A stretch of DNA of 19,801 bases from an uncultured Verrucomicrobiota bacterium (lineage in GTDB: Bacteria; Verrucomicrobiota; Verrucomicrobiia; Opitutales; LL51). Of the stretch, positions 13,157 through 19,801 are shown in pieces. The first letter of the stretch is position 1, and the number at the start of each line of letters is the position of its first letter. A program made the position numbers and the translations under genes. The stretch is taken from NCBI GenBank assembly GCA_947174645.1, contig CAMWJR010000006.1, forward strand, positions 1 through 19,801. Direction: 5' to 3'. The notes under the pieces were generated by a model. It was not told the DNA's origin, did no database searches, and was given only the letters and a program-made list of their open reading frames with translations.

Positions 13157-14812
13157 TTATGCCTGAAGGTCTTCATGTTCCTGCGAAGGAGCGGGTGGAT
13201 TTTCATTGAATTTGCCCTCTGTGTCTCTTCCATGTATCTCTTCTTGGGTCTGTAATGAAGAATTGTTGGCATCTATGTCATCGTGCACATGATTTGATGG
13301 GTCCTCAAGGAGATATTCGTCGTGATTAGGTTCACCAATATTGTATTCTCCTTCTTCTCGATGAACAGCTATTTCTCCCAAGTCGTCATACGTGAAGAGA
13401 TCCTCAGGGTCTTGGGGGCCGAGGTCGCCATAATCATTTAAATCCACCTCATCTAAATCAGAATCTACATCTTGAACTGGCTCATTCATGATATTTTCCC
13501 ATATAGACTCAAAAGAAGTACCTTCCGGGAGGAAATTGGAATTAACTAATTCCTTGATTTCAATTTTTAATCGACGCCTTGTGTCATCGGAGAAACTGAA
13601 GGGATTGTGGATGCATTCTTGTAACCCTTCTCGGATTTCATTTTCGACAAAACCCTGGAATGTACCTTGTAGACTTTGGGCAACATCGTTTTTTTCTTTT
13701 GACGAGAGATATCGTGTGTCTTTGATACTCTCTGCAAGCACCAAAACTTTGAGAGATAAACCGCCATGAGCTTTTGCCTCGATAAAGGATCGAGTGGCAT
13801 TCTTCATAGCAGCAGCTTTTGTTTCCTCGCATTCCCGTTGAGACCAAAAAGGGATCCTTTTGTTTTTGACTATGTGCATACTTTTATACGAGCTTGTCAG
13901 CAGGTTTAATAGCTGATCAAGTGTTTTGTTCGTAAGGCTGTCTTGCTGAAGGAGTTGCTCCTGTTGGCCTTCTAAGACTTGCTTTATATTTCCAGAAAAT
14001 TTGGCCGTTACCTCCTTTTGCACTTCATCTATTGTCTTGAAAAGTTTGGAGTCTGGGGGGAGATTAAAAGAGCCCCTGACGCTGTACATGTGCTCTAAAT
14101 CTTCAACTGCGACTTGCATGAGATTTTCTCGGACATTTTTACATGTGATTGCTGCAGTCGCTTCTGCTTTTGTCTCCTGTATATCCTCAAAGAGCTCGGA
14201 ATCCTTTGGCAAAGATTTTGCAATATTCTCCAATATTTCCAGATCTCTCGTTGTAATTTGCTCAGGGTTGCTACGAGTTTTGTCCTGTATATCCGATACA
14301 ATTTCTTGTTTTATTGTTTGTATGGTGTTGAAAAGTTCGGAATCCTTTGGCAAAGATTTTGCAATATTCTCCAATATTTCCAGATCTCTCGTTGTGATCT
14401 GCTCAGGGTTGAGACGAGCTTTGTTGCATATGCCTAAGGCGGTTTGGGCGTTTGCAAGCTCTTGGTCCCTACCTTTTTGTGTGAATGATGAGAGCTTAAT
14501 CTTGAGTTGTCGAGCACTTCCCGGTTCTCCTTTCCGGCCGACAAGCGAGGCCGTTGTTATCTCAAATCCAACATTATGACTTCCTTTGGCGGTAAAAAGC
14601 CCAGCAGCGAGTGCTCGGAATCTTCCAGCTAGAGTATTTTTGCAACGTCCATTTTTTAGGGAGTCTAATATGGGTTGCGGGGATTTCTCTGGCGCTTCGT
14701 TCGCGAGTCGTTGAGTATCTTTATTGACGTTGTCCATGACTCTTTTTATGTCTGGATCGAGTTTCGGAAGGGCGCTGTAGGAACTGGTCTGATTCAATCT
14801 TAGATCGCTCAT
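13157..14812 (-). CDS. Repeat protein with acidic tail, candidate T3SS effector
   Basis: A 551-residue protein of unknown family and lower GC than the T3SS genes. The N-terminus (MSDLRLNQTSSYSALPKLDP) is polar, Ser/Thr-rich and without a Sec signal, as T3SS substrates often are. Residues 135-181, 182-229 and 230-276 are three related units of about 47 residues; the first two share the exact segment NPEQITTRDLEILENIAKSL plus PKDSELF, the third is diverged. Residues 280-440 are helical and charged. About 440-551 is strongly acidic (SDLDEVDLNDYGDLG, EEGEYN). No membrane segment is seen. A TAAAAT hexamer lies six bases before the ATG and no SD is visible. The effector role is inference. Confidence 0.75.
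   Translation of the reverse strand: MSDLRLNQTSSYSALPKLDPDIKRVMDNVNKDTQRLANEAPEKSPQPILDSLKNGRCKNTLAGRFRALAAGLFTAKGSHNVGFEITTASLVGRKGEPGSARQLKIKLSSFTQKGRDQELANAQTALGICNKARLNPEQITTRDLEILENIAKSLPKDSELFNTIQTIKQEIVSDIQDKTRSNPEQITTRDLEILENIAKSLPKDSELFEDIQETKAEATAAITCKNVRENLMQVAVEDLEHMYSVRGSFNLPPDSKLFKTIDEVQKEVTAKFSGNIKQVLEGQQEQLLQQDSLTNKTLDQLLNLLTSSYKSMHIVKNKRIPFWSQRECEETKAAAMKNATRSFIEAKAHGGLSLKVLVLAESIKDTRYLSSKEKNDVAQSLQGTFQGFVENEIREGLQECIHNPFSFSDDTRRRLKIEIKELVNSNFLPEGTSFESIWENIMNEPVQDVDSDLDEVDLNDYGDLGPQDPEDLFTYDDLGEIAVHREEGEYNIGEPNHDEYLLEDPSNHVHDDIDANNSSLQTQEEIHGRDTEGKFNENPPAPSQEHEDLQA
14196..14418 (-). repeat. Two near-identical 82-base direct repeats inside the repeat protein gene
   Basis: Bases 14196-14277 and 14337-14418 match at 78 of 82 positions by eye, including a block of 59 identical bases, with a period of 141 bases (47 codons). 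This points to a recent in-frame tandem duplication. The third protein repeat, further along the gene, is far more diverged at DNA level. Confidence 0.9.
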
Positions 14813-14853
14813 GACTGTATTTTAACAAAAAATTTTTTCTTGAAAAGCAGATT

Positions 14854-14859
14854 TATAGT
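14854..14859 (+). promoter_or_regulatory. Possible -10 box for the tRNA pair
   Basis: TATAGT stands 19 bases before the first base of tRNA-Arg, a suitable distance. The expected -35 region is only a T-rich run (AATTTTTTCT), so the match is weak. Confidence 0.25.
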
Positions 14860-14878
14860 GACACACTGCAGGCGTTGG

Positions 14879-14955
14879 GCGCCTCTAGCTCAATTGGATA
14901 GAGCATCTGACTACGGATCAGAAGGTTGCAAGTTCGAATCCTGCGAGGCGTGCCA
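14879..14955 (+). tRNA. tRNA-Arg (anticodon ACG)
   Basis: The cloverleaf folds by eye: acceptor GCGCCTC / GAGGCGT (first pair G-U), D-arm GCTC...GAGC, anticodon stem TCTGA / TCAGA around loop CTACGGA giving ACG, and T-arm with TTCGAAT (one A-C mismatch in its stem). Discriminator G is followed by an encoded CCA (14953-14955). The first A is normally converted to inosine, reading CGU, CGC and CGA. Confidence 0.95.
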
Positions 14956-14959
14956 GGAC

Positions 14960-15032
14960 GGGGTCGTAGCTCAGCTGGTAGAGCGCCACAATGGCATTGT
15001 GGAGGTCGTCGGTTCGAGACCGATCGGCTCCA
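14960..15032 (+). tRNA. tRNA-Ala (anticodon GGC)
   Basis: The cloverleaf folds by eye: acceptor GGGGTCG / CGGCTCC with G-U pairs, D-arm GCTC...GAGC, anticodon stem CCACA / TGTGG around loop ATGGCAT giving GGC, and T-arm GTCGG TTCGAGA CCGAT. Discriminator A at 15032 is followed by CCC, so the CCA end is not encoded, unlike the neighbouring tRNA-Arg four bases upstream. The two tRNAs are probably one transcript. Confidence 0.95.
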
Positions 15033-15104
15033 CCCGGGGCATAGTGATTGGGGTTGCAGGTTGGCGAGTCCGGGTTTAGCTAACGACTGGTGGTATTTGG
15101 GAAA

Positions 15105-15492
15105 ATGATAGACTTGGCGTATGGGGCAGCGCCGTATGCTGAGGTCCTTGGGCGACATCTTTTGCCGAGAAGATTCACTCGTGAAGGGGTGATTTTTCTC
15201 TGACCGCGGAGAGCAATTCGCAGATGAAGGTCACATCGGGGGTCGTGGTAACCTCGTACCCCGGAAACAAGCTGCATCTCTAAGCCCTGGGCAAACTCGA
15301 GGCAAAGCTTCGACATTTGATCCAGATGAGGTTGAGCGCCCGGCTAATTCAGTTTCTAGGAGTAATTTTAACAATGATCCAATTGATTCGATTCTTGGAA
15401 AAGATCCGATTGATTTACCCGAAAAGTTAGAGCAGAATAAGAAGAACGCCGCTGATTTCCTTGAAAAACTGAACAATGGGGTCTATTCTTGA
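15105..15492 (+). pseudogene. Frameshifted open frame downstream of the tRNAs, possible gene remnant
   Basis: From the ATG at 15105 a frame reads 32 codons (MIDLAYGAAPYAEVLGRHLL...) to a TGA at 15201. A second frame, shifted by one base, continues from there for about 95 codons to a TGA at 15490 and has no start codon of its own; it reads like protein (DPIDSILGKDPIDLPEKLEQ, KNAADFLEKL). The join falls at a run of five T (15193-15197); one T fewer would give a single chain of about 128 residues. A sequencing error, a true frameshift or programmed slippage are all possible. A minus-strand frame (15080-15316) overlaps the GC-rich front half and cannot be excluded. No family is recognised. Confidence 0.4.
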
Positions 15493-15657
15493 GATCCCAA
15501 TTCTCATTAACTGGTTGCGAAATCCGAAGGGGAAAGTGCCAAATGGCGTGCGAATATGAGATTCCATTACCTCGGTGATGTCCGTTTTTATTTCTCTTAA
15601 CGGTAGTGAGGGGGGTTGTAAACTTGATGTTTGTGTAAAAATTAATATCATAACTGC
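15493..15657. other. AT-rich gap before the 164-residue gene
   Basis: No gene is seen. The last part carries TTGATG (15624-15629) and TATCAT (15646-15651) with 16 bases between them, a fair promoter for the next gene. The TATCAT box ends six bases before its ATG. Confidence 0.35.
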
Positions 15658-16152
15658 ATGAGCTATATTCAGAAACCAAATTTCAACACGCAAGGAAGGA
15701 GACTTTGGGGCTTGGGACAAAGTATCAAGGGGATGGGGAGTAAATATAAGGGATCTATAACGCTGAATAGAACGAATATGGATATCGAGATAAGGCCAGC
15801 TGAAGTAAAAGAAACAAAAAATCCGATAAGCAGATTTCTGGACAAGCACGTAGGGCAAATGAAAGAGGTAAAAATTTCTGTGCGGCAGAAGGATGGTAAT
15901 ACTTACGAAAAAATTATTCATACTCGTGGTGGTTTTGGTGCGTGGGTTAAACTGGGGTTAAGTCAAATCGGGAGAAGTTTTAATAGGCAATTGGACCGAA
16001 ATGATGGATTTGAAAATAATGGATCTTGGAAGATAAAAAATCACATAGCTGTCAACATGTACGGGAATGAATTGAGTGATCAGCAAAAATTGTCTCAGCT
16101 TGGCATCAATCAAAAGATTGAACAACGGAATCGAACTAATGCCAATACATAA
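15658..16152 (+). CDS. Basic protein of unknown function
   Basis: A 164-residue, strongly basic protein (many Lys, Arg, Asn and Gln), from AT-rich DNA unlike the housekeeping genes around it. The N-terminus (MSYIQKPNFNTQGRRLWGLG) is polar and has no Sec signal; the middle has alternating strand-like segments (MDIEIRPAEVKE, QMKEVKISVRQKDGNTYEKI); the end is Asn/Gln-rich. I see no known domain, membrane segment or cysteine. It lies downstream of a tRNA pair and a broken reading frame, a typical place for acquired genes. No SD precedes the ATG, and a -10-like box lies six bases upstream. It could be a small effector or an acquired gene with another role; both are inference. Confidence 0.6.
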   Translation: MSYIQKPNFNTQGRRLWGLGQSIKGMGSKYKGSITLNRTNMDIEIRPAEVKETKNPISRFLDKHVGQMKEVKISVRQKDGNTYEKIIHTRGGFGAWVKLGLSQIGRSFNRQLDRNDGFENNGSWKIKNHIAVNMYGNELSDQQKLSQLGINQKIEQRNRTNANT

Positions 16153-16396
16153 AGTACAGAGATCGTTACTCCTTGCGATTGTCGGAGGTTTTTGAGAAAA
16201 TTTCATCATGCTGATCGTTAGGGTTGGCACTTAAAAGTTTGTAAGTTGGATATTTCCATCTCCAAGCTTGCTGCTTTACCACGTGTATTCTACTTTTTTC
16301 TCGGAGCGAAGGAATATAGCGCCTTTATATGAAATTCACAGAAGATTCCGCACCTTTTCCGCTTCTCTTTTAGAGGTAAATGTTCAACATAGCTAC
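16153..16396. other. Leader region of the FabF-like gene
   Basis: No full gene is present. An 8-codon frame (ATG at 16380, preceded by AGAGG; stop at 16404-16406) overlaps the proposed GTG start at 16397 in another frame and might couple translation of the ketosynthase gene. No promoter could be set with confidence. Confidence 0.25.
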
Positions 16397-17635
16397 GTGG
16401 CTCTAGAGCGTATTGTGATGACGGGGGTTGGGCTGACGGCGCCAAATGCAAATGGCCTCCGCGATTTTCGGCATTGCCTACTGAGCGGTGTCGCAAAAAT
16501 TCAAATGATCGATCTGCGGTATATGGGCGCTGTGCCAGCCGGGGTGTGCGACTTTGACCCATTGCGGTATCAGAGGAAAAAGGATCTGAGAAATTGTACC
16601 CGGGCCGGCTCAATCGGTATTTTTTGCGCACAGGAGGCATTCCAAGATGCCGGAATCGATCTCACAGAACGGGATACCGCGCGTCTCGGCGTGTATGTGG
16701 GCATCACCGAGCACGGAAATGTCGAAACCGAAAACGAAGTTTATGCGCTTTCGCAGTACAACTATGACGTTAAGTATTGGGCGCATCACCATAATCCGCG
16801 GACAGTGGCTAACAATCCCGCCGGTGAAATTAACCTAAAGCTGAACATCACCGGACCTCACTATACCATCGGTGCGGCGTGTGCGGCCGGAAATGCGGGT
16901 ATCATCCAGGCCGTCCAAATGCTACGTTTAGGGGAAGTCGATCTAGCACTTGCCGGTGGGATTAGCGAAAGTATCCAGTCATTTGGAATTTTTGCGGGAT
17001 TCCGGAGTCAGGGGGCGCTTGGGCATGGAGAGGATCCTAATCGCGTCAGTCGGCCGTTTGATCGTGCGCGCAATGGGCTCGTAGTGAGCGAGGGGGGATG
17101 TCTTTTTACACTGGAGCGTCTGAGTGATGCACGTCGCCGTGGAGCGAAAATTTATGGGGAAATCGCTGGGTATGCGATGAATACCGATGCGACCGATGCT
17201 GTTTTACCTAACGCTGAACGTCAGGAACAGTGTATCCGACTGGCGCTGGAGCGTGCCGGAATTACGCCTAAGGATGTTGATATTGTCAATACGCATGCGA
17301 CGTCGACGCCGATGGGGGACGCGATTGAGTGTGATGCGATCCGGAAGGTTTTTGGGGAAAGTCCAACGACGTATATTAATAATACTAAAAGCTTTATTGG
17401 ACATGCGATGGGAGCTGCTGGAGCGCTGGAACTCGCCGGTAACCTGCCGGCTTTTGAGGATGGATATGTGCATCCAACGATTAATATTGAACAATTGGAT
17501 CCACGATGTGAATTGCCGAATCTCGTCATCAACGAGCCCAAACAGGTTGGAAATATTCGGGTGATTTTAAACAATTCCTTCGGGATGTTGGGGACAAATT
17601 CCGTTCTGATTGTCAAAAAATACGAAGGTGATTAG
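16397..17635 (+). CDS. fabF: Beta-ketoacyl-ACP synthase, KAS II (FabF) type
   Basis: Condenses malonyl-ACP with acyl-ACP in fatty acid elongation. The 412-residue chain starts (GTG) VALERIVMTGVGLTAPNANG, the first strand of KAS I/II enzymes. It has the Cys-His-His set: nucleophile Cys in YTIGAACAAGNAG (about residue 160), His in NTHATSTPMGD (about 299), and His in NTKSFIGHAMGAAGALE (about 334), so it should be active and is not a chain-length factor. The frame is open about 43 codons upstream, but no ATG occurs there and that part does not look like the family. FabF normally sits with acpP; here it stands alone, so it may be a second or specialised KAS. Its stop overlaps the converging MFS gene by four bases. 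Confidence 0.85.
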   Translation: MALERIVMTGVGLTAPNANGLRDFRHCLLSGVAKIQMIDLRYMGAVPAGVCDFDPLRYQRKKDLRNCTRAGSIGIFCAQEAFQDAGIDLTERDTARLGVYVGITEHGNVETENEVYALSQYNYDVKYWAHHHNPRTVANNPAGEINLKLNITGPHYTIGAACAAGNAGIIQAVQMLRLGEVDLALAGGISESIQSFGIFAGFRSQGALGHGEDPNRVSRPFDRARNGLVVSEGGCLFTLERLSDARRRGAKIYGEIAGYAMNTDATDAVLPNAERQEQCIRLALERAGITPKDVDIVNTHATSTPMGDAIECDAIRKVFGESPTTYINNTKSFIGHAMGAAGALELAGNLPAFEDGYVHPTINIEQLDPRCELPNLVINEPKQVGNIRVILNNSFGMLGTNSVLIVKKYEGD

Positions 17636-18834
17636 GCAACGCTTTGTGCACGCATTTGGATCGCACTCCTTAGGTGCCAAAAGCCCCAGAGCGAATAGAG
17701 TAATAACCCAAACGCAACGATGCTGACAATTCCATAGGAAGTTGTGTGTTCGAGAAGGATGTAACCAAACCAAATTGCAAGGCCATCACGTAGGCCGACG
17801 ATTGCTGTATCGGCGCTCATGTAGTCGCTCACTTTGTCCTTGGGCGCGATATTGGCGACCCAGAGACTCCAAATAATGCCGCCACCTCCATGGCCGATGC
17901 CGATTAAAATATTCGCGAATTGGATCACGCGTAGATCGTCAGTTAGAAAGAAGAGGGGAATACCGATCGTAAAGCAGAGCGTGACGCATTGCCGCATCGT
18001 CACAAAGTGGACGTGGTCGTAAAATTTTCCCCAGAGTGGGGCGCTTAAAACACGGGCAACAGTTTGCGTAACGGCTAAAATTGCTAAAACATGGGCTGCA
18101 GAAAGATCGAGGCCTTGGCGGTGGCTGGCAAGGTATTCGACGCGTAACGGCATCGTCATCTGCGTAGCAACGGCAATCAACGTCCAGAAAAAAAGAATCT
18201 TACTAAATAGTATATCGCGTTTCAGGAGTAAAAAGTTTGCCCATAAGGATGGTTTTTGCGGGTAAAAAATTTTCTGTGCCGGGATCTTTAAAAAACACAA
18301 GGCACAGAGAGTCGAAAAGACCGCGGAGAGTAGTAAAATGGGTTCAAAGTGGTTTGGGTTTTCCGCTAAAACGTTTTTAGACCAGTGGGCAAAAAGAATC
18401 CCCCCGGTCGCTAAGCAAGCAAATGCGATGCCAACGCAAAATCCCCGTTGCGTTTCGGTGTAATTGTTGCGATAAACACCGATCATCAATGGAATCTGCT
18501 GTTTGTAGCAAATGCGCGCAATCGATGTAAGCATACAAAATAAGAGGCAGTTCTGAAGGCCAACGGTAATCCCCAGTGTAATCGCAATGACGAAAAAATA
18601 AAACGCTGAAAATTGCATCGGATTCCAGCGTGATCGGTTCATCAACTGTAGCGAAACCGGCGTGAATAACATACTCAAATAGCCGACCGACATCAACGTC
18701 GCTTTGTAGCGCATCGGCATGTCGAAAACCTTAATCGCAATCAGTAAAATCGTCGTGCGAAATTCAATGTCTAGCGCCCCCTGAAAAAAATACCGGAAAC
18801 TGTCGTATAAAAGCGTTTGGTGGTGAATTTTCAT
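17632..18834 (-). CDS. MFS transporter of unknown substrate
   Basis: A 400-residue integral membrane protein with about 11-12 hydrophobic helices and a central hydrophilic break near residues 185-210 (KIPAQKIFYPQKPSLWANFL), the two-lobed layout of the major facilitator superfamily. Both halves show the usual Gly-rich packing (GILFAHWSK; IGIGHGGGGIIWSLW). A polar start (MKIHHQTLLYDSFRYFFQGA) precedes the first helix. No substrate-specific motif is recognised. The ATG at 18832-18834 is preceded by a purine-rich stretch. It is divergent from accB and converges on the KAS gene with a four-base stop overlap. Confidence 0.8.
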   Translation of the reverse strand: MKIHHQTLLYDSFRYFFQGALDIEFRTTILLIAIKVFDMPMRYKATLMSVGYLSMLFTPVSLQLMNRSRWNPMQFSAFYFFVIAITLGITVGLQNCLLFCMLTSIARICYKQQIPLMIGVYRNNYTETQRGFCVGIAFACLATGGILFAHWSKNVLAENPNHFEPILLLSAVFSTLCALCFLKIPAQKIFYPQKPSLWANFLLLKRDILFSKILFFWTLIAVATQMTMPLRVEYLASHRQGLDLSAAHVLAILAVTQTVARVLSAPLWGKFYDHVHFVTMRQCVTLCFTIGIPLFFLTDDLRVIQFANILIGIGHGGGGIIWSLWVANIAPKDKVSDYMSADTAIVGLRDGLAIWFGYILLEHTTSYGIVSIVAFGLLLYSLWGFWHLRSAIQMRAQSVA

Positions 18835-18851
18835 CTTTTTTTAATTTTAGC

Positions 18852-18880
18852 TTGACATGTACAGTAAGGACCCGTAAACC
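18852..18880 (+). promoter_or_regulatory. Putative promoter for accB-accC with overlapping inverted repeat
   Basis: A perfect TTGACA (18852-18857) is followed 17 bases later by TAAACC (18875-18880), which keeps the TA start of a -10 box but is otherwise weak. An inverted repeat CCCGT-AAACC-ACGGG (18871-18885) overlaps this -10 and could be an operator. The leader to the accB start would be about 100 bases. Confidence 0.4.
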
Positions 18881-18985
18881 ACGGGCTGCATTTTTAAAAC
18901 AGTTCTGTGCCGTTTTAGATTGAAGATAGCGTGGAGGTGTTTAGAAAATGTTCCAAGTCAAGTCGTTTCGAGCGGAGGCAGTATT

Positions 18986-19435
18986 TTGGAAAAGAAAGAT
19001 ATAGAGGATCTCATTGCGATTATGGAACGTTCGAGTCTCGCGGAAATCGAGATCGCGGACGGAAATACCCGTATCGTTTTACGTAAAAATATCCCGGCCG
19101 CAGCCCCGGTGATTCCACCGCCCGCTGCCTTTAACTTCCAGCCTCAGCTCACCGGAACGACTTCCGAACCACCCGTTAGCCCGGTTTCGTGCGATAACTA
19201 TCATATTATTAAATCGCCCATGGTGGGGACGTTCTATAGCGCCCCTTCGCCGGAAAGTGAACCTTTTGTACAGGTCGGTAGCCATGTCGATGTCGATACA
19301 CCAGTGTGTATCCTCGAGGCCATGAAGGTGATGAACGAGATCCAATCCGATGTCTCCGGTACAATTCGCGAGATTCTCGTTAAAAATGGGCAAGCGGTCG
19401 AATTTGGTCAACCGCTCTTCCGGGTGGAGGTTTAG
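18986..19435 (+). CDS. accB: Biotin carboxyl carrier protein of acetyl-CoA carboxylase
   Basis: AccB carries the biotin that moves carboxylate from biotin carboxylase to carboxyltransferase, the first committed step of fatty acid synthesis. The 149-residue protein has an N-terminal helical part (KKDIEDLIAIMERSSLAEIE), a Pro/Ala-rich linker (about 35-70), and a C-terminal biotinyl domain from SPMVGTFYSAPSPESEPFV to FGQPLFRVEV. The biotin Lys is in EAMKVMNE near residue 113. I choose TTG at 18986 because GGAGG stands seven bases upstream; no in-frame ATG lies upstream, and the longer frame (to a TTG at 18920) does not fit the family. The stop directly abuts the accC ATG. Confidence 0.93.
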   Translation: MEKKDIEDLIAIMERSSLAEIEIADGNTRIVLRKNIPAAAPVIPPPAAFNFQPQLTGTTSEPPVSPVSCDNYHIIKSPMVGTFYSAPSPESEPFVQVGSHVDVDTPVCILEAMKVMNEIQSDVSGTIREILVKNGQAVEFGQPLFRVEV

Positions 19436-19801
19436 ATGTTCGAAAAAATCCTCATCGCCAACCGGGGAGAAATTGCGTTACGGGTGATTCGGACCTGTCG
19501 AGAACTCGGGATTAAGACGCTTGCCGTCTATTCCGAAGCCGATGAACAGTCCCTTCACGTCCAGTTAGCCGATGAAGCGATTTGTATCGGTAGCGCACCA
19601 GCCCCCGAAAGCTATCTCCGTGCGGACCGTATTTTTAGTGCTGCCGAAGTCGGTAATGTCGATGCGATCCACCCCGGCTACGGATTTTTATCCGAGAATC
19701 CACTCTTTGCCGAACAATGTCGCGACTGTAAGATTAATTTCATCGGTCCCAGCCCAGAAGTAATCCGCCAGATGGGCAATAAATCCATCGCGAAAGAGAT
19801 G
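19436..19801 (+). CDS. accC: Biotin carboxylase, N-terminal part (runs off the window)
   Basis: AccC carboxylates biotin on AccB with ATP and bicarbonate. The first 122 residues are present: MFEKILIANRGEIALRVIRT, then CRELGIKTLAVYSEAD, the HPGYGFLSENPLFAEQC motif and FIGPSPEVIRQMGNK, all highly conserved in the biotin carboxylase N-terminal domain. The frame is open at the right edge, where the ATP-grasp domain would begin. The ATG follows the accB stop with no gap and GTGGAGG a few bases upstream, so accB and accC form one operon. Confidence 0.96.
   Translation, partial: MFEKILIANRGEIALRVIRTCRELGIKTLAVYSEADEQSLHVQLADEAICIGSAPAPESYLRADRIFSAAEVGNVDAIHPGYGFLSENPLFAEQCRDCKINFIGPSPEVIRQMGNKSIAKEM

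Noticed and set aside
14196..14418. CRISPR-like repeat
   Set aside because: Only two long copies occur, within an open reading frame and in phase with codons; it is a protein-coding duplication.
14001..14579. Plus-strand open frame of 192 codons
   Set aside because: It is the antisense shadow of the repeat protein gene; its repeated, Cys/Ser-rich sequence simply mirrors the duplicated DNA.
14853..15158. Minus-strand open frame of 101 codons across both tRNAs
   Set aside because: It is the antisense of tRNA-Arg and tRNA-Ala; such frames (with RRIRTCNLLIRSQ) are a well-known false gene call.
15033..15350. Possible structured RNA (tmRNA, RNase P RNA or SRP RNA) after the tRNAs
   Set aside because: None of the conserved cores of these RNAs was found on either strand by eye.
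18920..18985. Longer N-terminus of AccB from a TTG at 18920
   Set aside because: The added residues do not resemble AccB, and a well-spaced GGAGG favours the TTG at 18986.

Overview
The window suggests a host-associated, T3SS-bearing bacterium of the PVC group. The pointers are a Ysc-type non-flagellar type III secretion system (T3SS) split into small clusters, a CopN-like gatekeeper of about 446 residues with a TyeA-like end, an SctD with an N-terminal FHA domain (the chlamydial CdsD layout), and rpmF-plsX and rplY-pth-rpsF gene orders. The ssb gene lies between rpsF and rplI, which leans towards Verrucomicrobiota rather than Chlamydiota. That placement is inference from gene content only. 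Start codons are mixed (ATG, GTG, TTG) and Shine-Dalgarno (SD) motifs are weak or missing in front of many genes.

Layout. (1) 1-2291, minus strand: translation/replication operon rplY, pth, rpsF, ssb, rplI (rplI runs off the left edge). (2) 2521-3309: a membrane-anchored protein with an OTU-protease-like domain whose catalytic cysteine position holds glycine. (3) 3338-4763: a good promoter, rpmF (zinc-free L32) and plsX. (4) 4778-5836, minus: a small charged protein and a protein with a bilobed hydrophobic segment, a candidate T3SS-delivered Inc-like protein. (5) 5945-7582: a lone type IV prepilin-like protein and an unrecognised 289-residue protein. (6) 7579-12871: the T3SS locus. sctW, a class I chaperone and a YscX-like gene read leftwards; sctD, sctE, sctF, sctG and sctI read rightwards, the same relative order as yscD-E-F-G-I in Yersinia. 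(7) 13157-14812, minus: a 551-residue repeat protein with an acidic tail, a candidate effector. (8) 14879-15032: tRNA-Arg(ACG) and tRNA-Ala(GGC), followed by about 620 bases without an intact gene but with a frameshifted, gene-like open frame, then a 164-residue unknown protein. (9) 16397-18834: a KAS II/FabF-type ketosynthase converging on an MFS transporter. (10) 18986-19801: accB and the start of accC.

How the genes fit together: plsX, the FabF-like enzyme and AccB/AccC supply fatty acid and phospholipid synthesis. The T3SS genes encode the inner-membrane ring (SctD), the needle (SctF) with its two chaperones (SctE, SctG), the inner rod (SctI), the gatekeeper (SctW) with a chaperone, and a likely SctX. 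The export gate, ATPase, cytoplasmic ring and secretin are not in the window. Unrecognised proteins around the T3SS (5027-5836, 13157-14812, 15658-16152, and perhaps the OTU-like protein) have features expected of secreted or host-directed proteins. Three of them have a -10-like hexamer 6-7 bases before the ATG and no ribosome binding site.
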